Assembly: GCA_947168565.1 (NCBI GenBank) | Contig: CAMVMM010000003.1 | Coordinates: 1 to 64,000, forward strand | Length of the DNA stretch: 64,000 nt | From: an uncultured Clostridia bacterium | Lineage (GTDB): Bacteria; Bacillota; Clostridia; Christensenellales; CAG-138 | Direction: 5' to 3' | In this document: positions 43,929-51,430 of the stretch, piece by piece | How the letters are laid out: every line of letters begins with the position of its first letter | How positions within the stretch are numbered: the stretch's first letter is position 1 | Program-made: the position numbers and the translations under genes | Notes under the pieces: generated by a model | Databases searched by the model: none | Seen by the model: the letters and a program-made list of their open reading frames with translations, nothing else | Told to the model about the DNA's origin: nothing

Positions 43929-43998
43929 CAATCAGCAATCAGCAATTAGCAATTAGTAATTAGTAATTAGCAATTGGCAGCGTACAATTGGCAATTTG
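43929..43998. repeat. Heptanucleotide repeat array 1
   Basis: Ten consecutive 7-base units of CAATTAG type (CAATCAG x2, CAATTAG x2, TAATTAG x2, CAATTGG, one decayed unit, CAATTGG, CAATTTG). It begins next to the stop codon of the ApbE-like gene, and the preceding GTAATTA, which contains that stop, looks like an eleventh unit. Confidence 0.9.
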
Positions 43999-44056
43999 GT
44001 TTTGTTTAGAGCATTCGGCATCAAAGCACACCGCCGAATGACGGAAAGGGGATAAA

Positions 44057-45784
44057 ATGAAAAAACTCTTCAGTATCGCGCTTGCGCTGCTGATGGCGGC
44101 GTCGGTGCCGCTCGGCAGCCTTGCGGAAAACGCTCCCGCGCCGAAGCTTGTTGCGGACAGCGCCTCGATCGACATGGACGGCAGCGACGGCTACACCGGC
44201 GACTACGTGGTTATCTACAATCCGAGCACGAACGGCTCCAACGGGATCTCCACCGGCAATATGAGCGGCCTTATCGAAACGCAGGTCGGCACAAGCGGCG
44301 GTTTTGCCGCTCCCGCGCCCGGGCTTGAAGCGGGCGCAGGCTATATGGTGGACGTGGACGGAATTCTTGCGCAGGAGGCGAAGGCTGCGGGGATCATGCC
44401 CGGTATGCGCAGGAATGAAGCGCCTGCGGAGCGCAGCCTGAGCTTTGAGGTGGGGGATACCCGTGACTTTTATATTGCGTCGTATTCACCTATTCCGGGC
44501 GGGGATATAGAGTTCAAGGTGCTGGCGAAGGGCGAGCATTGTTATATCTGGACGCCCACCTCCACCGCCGCGAACGTTTACCCGCTGGACGGCATAGACC
44601 CCACCTTTGCGGATATTGCCGCGGCGGAGTTCGATTCCAAGTTTGATCTTATGCAGCAGAGCTTCGGCGATCACGACAACGCACAGGGCGACGGCAGGCT
44701 GAATATTCTTTACTATAATATTGACGACGGCTGGCAGCCGGGTCAGGGCTACGTGGGCGGCTATTTCTCCTCGTGGGATTATTTTATGAACGAGCTGCCC
44801 TGCCTCAATATAGATACCTATCCCGGCGTTCACTCCATAAGCACGGACGGCACCGTGACGGATGATATTTCCAAAACCTTCAACGTGATGGTGCATGAAT
44901 ATCAGCATCTTATAAACTATTCCGTTGCGGGCTATATGGACACCTGGGAAAACGAGTGCATGAGCGCGGCGGCGGAGGAGATCTGCTACCCCGGCTCGAG
45001 CGTTCACCGCAGGATAAACAGCTGGACGAATTATTTCTTCGATGATGAAAACTGGCATAACCCGCCGGAGGAGTACCCCTACGTGCCCTCCTTCCAGCTT
45101 CACAACGGCTACACCATGTATGGCTGGGATAACAACATGGATATGGACAATATCCTGGTGCTGTACGCGCAGGTTTCCCTCTTCGCGCAGTATATCTTCA
45201 CTCAGCACGGCAACACCACCTTCCGCGCCCTCTTGCAGCAGTGCGCGCAGGGCAGGGATTTCGTGCAGGCGTTTCAGAACGTAACGGGTCAGAGCGCCTC
45301 CGAATTCGTGCGTGATTTCAGGGTGGCGCTCACCGCGAATACCGCGCCGAACGTGCTTGAAGGGCTCTACGGCTTCCGTATGCAGGAGGGCTACGATCCT
45401 GCGAATTACCACGGCGTTGCGAACCTGTACAGCTGGCTCGGCCCCGTGGTGTTCACGGGCAGCCAGTGCAACATCAAGGGCGGAGGCGCGATCACGGTGA
45501 AGCCCGTGGGCGGCGTTTATTATCCCCCGGCGGATGCAAACGGCTCGCTTGTGTATATCGGCGTTACCAGAAGCACGAGCGGCAGCCCCGGCCAGTTTGA
45601 AAAGGGCGACGTGGATATGAACGGCAGCGTTTCAATTGCGGACGCCGTGCTGACCCTTCGCGGCGCGATGGAGCTTGCGGAGCTTACCCCGATGCAGATA
45701 GAGCTCGGCGATATGGATGATTCCGGCTCGATCAGCGTGGCGGACGCGGTGGCGGTGCTTCGCAAGGCGATGGGACTGTTATAA
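44057..45784 (+). CDS. Secreted M30-like zinc metalloprotease with dockerin-like tail
   Basis: 575 residues. Signal peptide (LFSIALALLMAASVPLGSLA), a beta-rich prodomain, then the zinc motif HEYQHLINY (His280, Glu281, His284) with a downstream glutamate region NECMSAAAEEI, as in hyicolysin-type (M30) and related peptidases. The C-terminal ~60 residues form two dockerin-like calcium repeats (KGDVDMNGSVSIADAVLTLR; GDMDDSGSISVADAVAVLR). It should degrade extracellular protein. GAAAGGGG precedes the ATG. Its partner for the tail is unknown, as no cohesin is visible. Confidence 0.85.
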   Translation: MKKLFSIALALLMAASVPLGSLAENAPAPKLVADSASIDMDGSDGYTGDYVVIYNPSTNGSNGISTGNMSGLIETQVGTSGGFAAPAPGLEAGAGYMVDVDGILAQEAKAAGIMPGMRRNEAPAERSLSFEVGDTRDFYIASYSPIPGGDIEFKVLAKGEHCYIWTPTSTAANVYPLDGIDPTFADIAAAEFDSKFDLMQQSFGDHDNAQGDGRLNILYYNIDDGWQPGQGYVGGYFSSWDYFMNELPCLNIDTYPGVHSISTDGTVTDDISKTFNVMVHEYQHLINYSVAGYMDTWENECMSAAAEEICYPGSSVHRRINSWTNYFFDDENWHNPPEEYPYVPSFQLHNGYTMYGWDNNMDMDNILVLYAQVSLFAQYIFTQHGNTTFRALLQQCAQGRDFVQAFQNVTGQSASEFVRDFRVALTANTAPNVLEGLYGFRMQEGYDPANYHGVANLYSWLGPVVFTGSQCNIKGGGAITVKPVGGVYYPPADANGSLVYIGVTRSTSGSPGQFEKGDVDMNGSVSIADAVLTLRGAMELAELTPMQIELGDMDDSGSISVADAVAVLRKAMGLL

Positions 45785-45818
45785 CGAAATATATATTGTG
45801 AAAAAACAATATGCCTTG

Positions 45819-45852
45819 GGCCGCCTCAAAACCGTTTCGGGGCGGTTCTTTT
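45819..45852 (+). terminator. Probable terminator of the protease gene
   Basis: CCGCC...GGCGG with an inner AACCG/CGGTT pairing, followed by CTTTTG. Several pairings compete, so the exact stem is unsure. Confidence 0.5.
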
Positions 45853-45929
45853 GAAGGCAAACTGACAAGAATTAGAGGTGAATTGTAGTAAAATCGACAA
45901 AATTCTTAAGCTTTTATTGAAAAAAACTA

Positions 45930-45958
45930 TTGACATTCGTGGGAATAAACAGTATAAT
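45930..45958 (+). promoter_or_regulatory. Consensus sigma-A promoter for rho
   Basis: Perfect TTGACA (45930-45935), 17-base spacer, perfect TATAAT (45953-45958), with an A/T-rich upstream region that could act as an UP element. Confidence 0.9.
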
Positions 45959-45964
45959 GTTTGT

Positions 45965-46240
45965 AAACATGGGGGGGAGCCGTGAGTTAATATAGTTCAA
46001 ACACTGATTACCCATGGAGCGAGCATGTTAATCTGATATTGGCTTTTTGCTATCGTCAACCTGTATGAAAACGAAAAAAAGAAAAATAATTCTTATCGTA
46101 TGCCAATAAACTTTATTTGTTGTGCGTTTTTTCGTATACAGCCGCCTTGCCCTACTGCTTTATTAAGCAGAATTTAAAAGAAAAAGTTTTCGTTTTTTAA
46201 GAAAAAAAGAACATTTATTGAAAAGAAATAGGAGTTTCAG
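45965..46240 (+). promoter_or_regulatory. Long 5' leader of rho
   Basis: About 275 transcribed, untranslated bases. CATGGG near 45969 can pair with CCCATG near 46011, closing a domain; the rest is A/U-rich and poorly structured, with C-poor runs. Rho is autoregulated by early termination in its leader in E. coli; whether this leader does so is inference. No known riboswitch class recognised. Confidence 0.5.
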
Positions 46241-48283
46241 ATGACACGAGAAGAGATGCTCGAAAAAAGCCTTGAAAGCTTGCGAACAATTGCAAAAGCG
46301 CAGGGAGTGAAATCGATCACCAAGTACCGCAAGGCCGAATTGGTGGATATTATTATGAACGGCGGCGCTTCGGGAGCAAATGGCGCTTCGGGAGCCGAAA
46401 AGGAGCAGGAGAGCTCCGCGCCGCAAAAATCAATACGCTTCGCCAAAAAGAGCTCGCCCGAGCAGGCGCCTGCCGAGCCCCCCGCTTTGAGCCGGACGGC
46501 CGGGGATGAAACCGAGCATCCATTGAGCCGGCCGGGAATGCAGCCAAAGAGCGCAATTCCCGCGGATGAGCCGCGAACGGCAAGCGAGCCGCAGGAAAGG
46601 GCGGATATGTTCCCGCCCGCGCAGATGCAGCAGGCGGCGGATATGCAGAGGCCGCGCGTGCAGAGCACCCCGCAGGAGCAGCGCGGCGGATACACCCTCG
46701 GCTATGCCCCGCGCCAGCAGAGCTCATACCGTCAGGCCCCGTCCACCGGCGGCTATACCCAGCGAAGCGACCGCCAGAATCGTAATCAGCGCCAGAATCA
46801 AAGCTATCAAAGCCCATATCCGAATGCCTATCAGCAGGACGGCGGCTACAGGCAGCCCCGTCAGGATAATTACTCTCAGAATCCATTTCAGCAGGATGCC
46901 TATATGCCGCAGGATTATAGAGCCGCGCAGCAGGGGTATCAGAATCAAATGCAGTATCAGCAGGGCTATAATCAGCAGTATCAGCAGCAGAACCCCGCCT
47001 ATGCGCCCGCGCCGCAGCAGGGCTATCAGCAGAATTACCGCCAGGAGGGGTATTATAATGCCGAGTACGGCACGAGCAACCCCGCCGTGCCGGAGATACT
47101 TGAATCCGGCGAGTGCGGCGACGCAGAGGGCATCCTTGAGATAATGCCCGATGGATACGGCTTTTTAAGAACCGAAAACTATATGCCCGGCGCGAACGAC
47201 GTATACATTTCAAATTCCCAAATCAGAAGATTCAACCTGCGCAACGGCGACCTTGTGGCGGGAAAAACAAGGCAAACTCTTGAAAGCAAGCGCTACGTGG
47301 CGCTGATGTACATAACCGCGATAAACGGAATGCAGCCGGAGGAATCCATGCTGCGCAAGCCCTTTGAGGAGCTGGTGCCCATCTATCCCAATGAAAGGCT
47401 GACGCTCGAAACCAAGGGCGGCGATCCGAAAAAGGATCTTGCCATCCGTTTGATAGACCTTATGGCCCCCATAGGCAAGGGGCAGAGGGGCATGATCGTT
47501 TCCCAGCCCAAGGCGGGCAAAACCACCCTTCTAAAGGCGATTGCGAACGGCATTGCCCAAAACCATCCGGACGTGCATCTTATAGTGCTGCTTATAGACG
47601 AGCGGCCGGAGGAGGTCACGGATATGCAGCGCTCCATAAAGGGCGAGGTCGTGTTTTCCACCTTCGACGAGCTGCCGGAGCATCATACCCGCGTGGCGGA
47701 GCTTGTGATGGAGCGCTCTATGCGCCTTGTGGAGCAGGGTAAGGACGTGGTGGTGCTTATGGATTCCATCACAAGGCTTGCAAGAGCGTATAACCTGACC
47801 ATAAACTCAACCGGCAAAACGCTCTCCGGCGGCATGGATCCGGGCGCGCTGCATAAGCCAAAGCGGTTCTTCGGCGCGGCAAGAAATATCGAAAACGGCG
47901 GCAGCCTCACCGTTATCGCCACGGCGCTTGTGGAAACCGGCTCCAGGATGGACGATATGGTGTATGAGGAATTCAAGGGCACCGGCAATATGGAGATTCA
48001 CCTGGACAGAAAGCTTTCCGAAAAGCGCATTTTCCCCGCGATAGATATTTATAAATCCGGCACAAGGCGCGATGAGCTGCTGCTGAGCGCGGATGAGCGC
48101 GAGTGCGTGAACTCCCTCAGGCATTTTCTTTCCGGCGGCAACACGGCGGACGCAACCGAGCAGGTGATCGGTATGTTCTATAAAACCGAGAGCAACGAGG
48201 AATTTGTAGCAAAATTCAAGGAAATGACCAATAGATATGAAAAGGAAGGCTTTTTTGCGGGCGGAAAGAGCCAGCTTAGATAA
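46241..48283 (+). CDS. rho: Transcription termination factor Rho with prion-like insert
   Basis: 680 residues against ~420 in E. coli. The N-terminal Rho_N helix bundle (1-45, EEMLEKSLESLRTIAKAQGV) is followed by ~240 residues of low-complexity, ending in a Gln/Tyr/Asn-rich stretch (QGYNQQYQQQNPAYAP). Then the RNA-binding cold-shock fold (GILEIMPDGYGFLRTENYMP, ~290-335) and the ATPase core: Walker A QPKAGKTTLL (~421), Walker B VVVLMDSITRLARAYN, Q-loop and R-loop TGKTLSGGMDPGAL. It is an RNA-dependent helicase that releases RNA polymerase. The insert separates the two N-terminal domains. AGGAG precedes the ATG. Confidence 0.96.
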   Translation: MTREEMLEKSLESLRTIAKAQGVKSITKYRKAELVDIIMNGGASGANGASGAEKEQESSAPQKSIRFAKKSSPEQAPAEPPALSRTAGDETEHPLSRPGMQPKSAIPADEPRTASEPQERADMFPPAQMQQAADMQRPRVQSTPQEQRGGYTLGYAPRQQSSYRQAPSTGGYTQRSDRQNRNQRQNQSYQSPYPNAYQQDGGYRQPRQDNYSQNPFQQDAYMPQDYRAAQQGYQNQMQYQQGYNQQYQQQNPAYAPAPQQGYQQNYRQEGYYNAEYGTSNPAVPEILESGECGDAEGILEIMPDGYGFLRTENYMPGANDVYISNSQIRRFNLRNGDLVAGKTRQTLESKRYVALMYITAINGMQPEESMLRKPFEELVPIYPNERLTLETKGGDPKKDLAIRLIDLMAPIGKGQRGMIVSQPKAGKTTLLKAIANGIAQNHPDVHLIVLLIDERPEEVTDMQRSIKGEVVFSTFDELPEHHTRVAELVMERSMRLVEQGKDVVVLMDSITRLARAYNLTINSTGKTLSGGMDPGALHKPKRFFGAARNIENGGSLTVIATALVETGSRMDDMVYEEFKGTGNMEIHLDRKLSEKRIFPAIDIYKSGTRRDELLLSADERECVNSLRHFLSGGNTADATEQVIGMFYKTESNEEFVAKFKEMTNRYEKEGFFAGGKSQLR

Positions 48284-48320
48284 GCTTTCGGATTGAATAA
48301 TAAACCGCGTTTAAAGCGCA

Positions 48321-48353
48321 GGGCGGGCTGCCGATCGGCAGCCCGCCCCTTTT
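48321..48353. terminator. Bidirectional terminator after rho
   Basis: GGGCGGGCTGCCGA and TCGGCAGCCCGCCC form a perfect 28-base palindrome (48321-48348), followed by CTTTT; lies between the convergent rho and ydcF-like genes. Confidence 0.85.
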
Positions 48354-48370
48354 CGTTTTGAATGGATATA

Positions 48371-49171
48371 TCAAAGCCTGCCGCTGAAAAAATACTGCAC
48401 GATGGCGGCGCATTCGCGCATATAGTCGTTTAAAATGAGGGGCTTGAATTCCTTTGCGGGTATTCCGAAGGCGCTTATACCAAGCTTATTCGCGATCCGC
48501 TCGGAGCGGAACACGTGGAAGCGGTTCGTAACGAATGCCACAACGGTGTCCGTATCGGTTCCGTTCCTGCCGAGCGCTTTTTTGATCAGCGCAACGGAAA
48601 AAATGAAGTTCTCCTCGGTGCTGGTCGCCTTTGGCTCCTCGATGATCCTGCTCGCGGGAACGCCTCTTGAAACGAGCCAATTCTTCATCACCTCGGATTC
48701 GGCGTATTCCTCATCATGCCCCTGACCGCCGCTGACCACGATGATCACGTTCGGATTCTCGTGGCAGTACTCAAGCGCGCGCTCAAGCCTGTTTGCAAGC
48801 TGGATCGTGGGCGTGTTTCCGTGAACCGCCGCGCCAAGCACTATCAGCGCGTCCGCCTTTTCATCCTTCGGCGGCTCCGCGTTTTTCAAAATTAAAAAGG
48901 TGGTTGTGGCAAAGAGTATGCCAAACAGCGCATAGGCCGCAATAAAGCACCATTTGATTATTCTGCCAAAGGTCGAGGACTCAAAAAAGCGGGTTATCGG
49001 CGTGTAGAAAATGCCGAGGATCAAAAGCGGAAGCCCGATGATTATCGGCATCACTATGCCGAGGTTAAGATTGCTGAAGGAGGCGGCATACAGCCCCTCG
49101 ATTATCAGCGCGGCGCCGACAATAACCAGAATAACGCGCAGCAAAACGGGAGTTCCTTTCTTTTCCTTCAT
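48371..49171 (-). CDS. YdcF/SanA-family (DUF218) membrane protein
   Basis: 266 residues. Three hydrophobic segments in the first ~90 residues, then the DUF218 domain: ADALIVLGAAVHGNTPTIQL, IIVVSGGQGHDEEYAESEVM, ATSTEENFIFS and FVTNRFHVFRSERIA. Members such as ElyC and SanA affect envelope integrity in E. coli; YdcF binds S-adenosylmethionine. The exact role in Bacillota is unknown. GAAAGGA is upstream of the ATG at 49171. Confidence 0.92.
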   Translation of the reverse strand: MKEKKGTPVLLRVILVIVGAALIIEGLYAASFSNLNLGIVMPIIIGLPLLILGIFYTPITRFFESSTFGRIIKWCFIAAYALFGILFATTTFLILKNAEPPKDEKADALIVLGAAVHGNTPTIQLANRLERALEYCHENPNVIIVVSGGQGHDEEYAESEVMKNWLVSRGVPASRIIEEPKATSTEENFIFSVALIKKALGRNGTDTDTVVAFVTNRFHVFRSERIANKLGISAFGIPAKEFKPLILNDYMRECAAIVQYFFSGRL

Positions 49172-49253
49172 TGATTAAATGGATCCTTTCTTTTACAGAT
49201 GAAGCGGAGCGGAAAACGGGATAAAAACCGAGAGCGAAAAAGCATAAAACCGC

Positions 49254-50765
49254 TCACTCGCCGCCAAGCAGCTTCACCTCAAAATCCTGCGGCGTGGATG
49301 AGCGAAGCTCCGCAAGCTGCACCTCCACGTCCTCAAGAGCGTTTCGGCGCAGCTCCTCCGATAGATGCCTTTTGATAAGGCTTATCACCGTGGGGTGGGC
49401 GCTTATGCGAATATGCTTTGCTCCTGAATCGAAAAGGCGGGCAAGCGCGCGGGCGCGGATGCGCAGGGCAACGGTTTCGGCGGTGCATACTCTGCCGCTG
49501 CCGCCGCAGCAGCAGCATTCGCTCTGCATGGAGGAGGAAAGGTTTTCGCGCAGCTTTTTTCTTGTTACCTCCACAAGCCCAAGCGTGGTCATGCCGTGCA
49601 CGAGCGCGGTGGTGCGGTCCCCCGCAAGGGCCTCGCGCAGCGTTTTTACCACGGTTTGCTTATCCTCCGGGCTCTCAAGGTCTATAAAGTCTATTATCGC
49701 TATGCCGCCTATATTGCGCAATCGGAGCTGGCGGGCGATCTCCTTCGCCGCCTCGCAGTTTGTGGCAAGCGCGGTGGCGCGAAGGTCGGACCTGCCCACG
49801 TTCTTGCCGGAGTTTACGTCTATGCTCAAAAGCGCCTCGGTTTGATCCAGCACTATATATGCCCCGCTTTTCAGCCACACGCGGCGGGAGAGCGCCTCGT
49901 CTATCTGCTTTTCTATGCCAAGCCGCTCGAAAAGATCGGGCGCGTTTTTTTCAAAATGAACCTTCTCCTCCGCGCCGGGCTCCAGCTCGCGGGCAAGCGC
50001 AAGAATGGAGCGGTACCGCGCCTCGTCATTCACCGTAACGCGGGAAACGTCCGGCCGAAACAGGTCGCGCAGCGTGCGCTCAACAAGCCCGTCCTCGCTG
50101 AAAAGGCATTTGGGTGCAGCGCTTATTCTGAAGGCGTTTTGTATGCCTTGCCACTTCGCCCGCAGGCCCTCTATCTCCGAAACAATGTCCTCGTCCGCTC
50201 TCGCGGCGGCCGCCGTGCGCACTATCACGCCGCAGCCCTCGCCCTTATGCTCCGCTATGAGGCGGCGCAGCCTGTCGCGCTCGGCGTCGTCCGTAATATG
50301 CTTGCTGATGCCGATAAGGTCGGTTTGGGGAAAGAACACTATCAGATGGCCGGAGAGCGTGATCTGCGTGCTGACCCGCGCCGCCTTGCTGCCCTGCGCG
50401 TCCTTCACCACCTGCACCATTATCTCCTGCCCCACGCGCAGCGACTTGCGCGGATCGGCGGCGTGCTTACCCGCCTGCTTGGGGCCGCCCGAAACTATGT
50501 CCGCCCCCGGTGCGGAGGGGGAATTGAGGTCGGCAATGCTGAAAAAGGCGTTTTTCTCCGCGCCTATATCTATAAAAGCGGCGCTCATGCCGGGCAGCAC
50601 GGAGCAAACGCGCCCGCGGTAGACGCTGCCAAGCAGGCTTTCGCGGCTCTGCTGCTCCGAGCAGATCTCAACCACCCTGCCGTTTTCCGTGAGCACGGCG
50701 CGGGTGCGGTAGGGATTTGCGTCTATTACTATTCGCTTGTCCGCCTTTGCGGGATTCTCAATCAT
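49254..50765 (-). CDS. rng: Ribonuclease E/G family protein
   Basis: 503 residues, the RNase G-type length. N-terminal S1 domain (GSVYRGRVCSVLPGMSAAFIDIG), RNase H-like region, catalytic DNase I-like domain with the metal aspartates in LSIDVNSGKN and IAIIDFIDLES, then the zinc-link cysteines in SECCCCGGSG and a short C-terminal domain. It cuts single-stranded AU-rich RNA and matures rRNA. It overlaps the preceding gene by four bases (ATGA), so it is translated from the same operon. The usual downstream genes rplU and rpmA are absent here. Confidence 0.94.
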   Translation of the reverse strand: MIENPAKADKRIVIDANPYRTRAVLTENGRVVEICSEQQSRESLLGSVYRGRVCSVLPGMSAAFIDIGAEKNAFFSIADLNSPSAPGADIVSGGPKQAGKHAADPRKSLRVGQEIMVQVVKDAQGSKAARVSTQITLSGHLIVFFPQTDLIGISKHITDDAERDRLRRLIAEHKGEGCGVIVRTAAAARADEDIVSEIEGLRAKWQGIQNAFRISAAPKCLFSEDGLVERTLRDLFRPDVSRVTVNDEARYRSILALARELEPGAEEKVHFEKNAPDLFERLGIEKQIDEALSRRVWLKSGAYIVLDQTEALLSIDVNSGKNVGRSDLRATALATNCEAAKEIARQLRLRNIGGIAIIDFIDLESPEDKQTVVKTLREALAGDRTTALVHGMTTLGLVEVTRKKLRENLSSSMQSECCCCGGSGRVCTAETVALRIRARALARLFDSGAKHIRISAHPTVISLIKRHLSEELRRNALEDVEVQLAELRSSTPQDFEVKLLGGE

Positions 50766-51430
50766 AATTTCAGATCAGACCAATCCATTTCTATTTTTTT
50801 GCGGTGAACCCGCCGTGAAAACGAAGCCCCCAGCCTTTCCTCCAGCACGCCGAAAAGAAGCTCGGGCGGCAGCCCGCCCTCGGCGGAAAGCACGCCCCTT
50901 ATTTCAAGGCGGGCATGGTTTTCGGAATAATCGGCAACGGAAGCCTCGAGCAGCATCGGGCGAATATCCACGCTTTTTATGCCGCCCTTGGTTTTTTTAT
51001 CCACTATGAGCTCGCCGTCAAGCAGCGATGAAACCGCCGCCTCGAGCCTTTCTCGCTCCACGGGCGCATCGAATGAAAGCACAGCGTCATAATCCGCGCT
51101 GCGCATCAGCGGGGTGAGGGAGCCCTTGAAATCGCCCGCGTCCAAAGCGGAGGTTATCCGAACCCCTTCGGGCAGCGCGGCGTTCACACGGCGCGTGAAT
51201 TCCTCCGGCGAAAGGTATTCATCCAGCATCACGTCGAAATATTCGCTTTCCGAGGTGTACCCCACCGAGAGCGCGGTTGCAAACGAAAGCAGGGGATGGG
51301 GGTTGAAGCCCTTGGAGTATGAAAGCGGAAGCTCAGCCCTCCTAAAGGCGCGCTGAAAAAGCCTTTGCATGTCAAGATGTGACACAAATTTCACAGGCTC
51401 AAGCTTGGAAAAAGCGGCTATTATCCTCAT
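50762..51430 (-). CDS. TIGR03936-family radical-SAM-associated protein (DUF2344)
   Basis: 222 residues from ATG 51430. The family start is clear: KLEPVKFVSHLDMQRLFQRA, then KGFNPHPLLSFATALSVGYTSESE. In many Clostridia this protein is encoded or fused after a TIGR03960 radical SAM enzyme and before RNase E/G, exactly as here (4-base overlaps on both sides). A role in tRNA or ribosomal modification has been suggested from context; none is proven to my knowledge. The longer open frame to 51502 lies inside the upstream gene. Confidence 0.9.
   Translation of the reverse strand: MRIIAAFSKLEPVKFVSHLDMQRLFQRAFRRAELPLSYSKGFNPHPLLSFATALSVGYTSESEYFDVMLDEYLSPEEFTRRVNAALPEGVRITSALDAGDFKGSLTPLMRSADYDAVLSFDAPVERERLEAAVSSLLDGELIVDKKTKGGIKSVDIRPMLLEASVADYSENHARLEIRGVLSAEGGLPPELLFGVLEERLGASFSRRVHRKKIEMDWSDLKL

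Larger units (their letters stand above)
45785..46240. other. Intergenic region with rho promoter and long leader
   Basis: 456 bases. A probable terminator (45819-45850) is followed by an AT-rich stretch, a consensus promoter (45930-45958) and a leader of about 275 bases before rho. The small frames inside have no ribosome sites. Confidence 0.75.
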
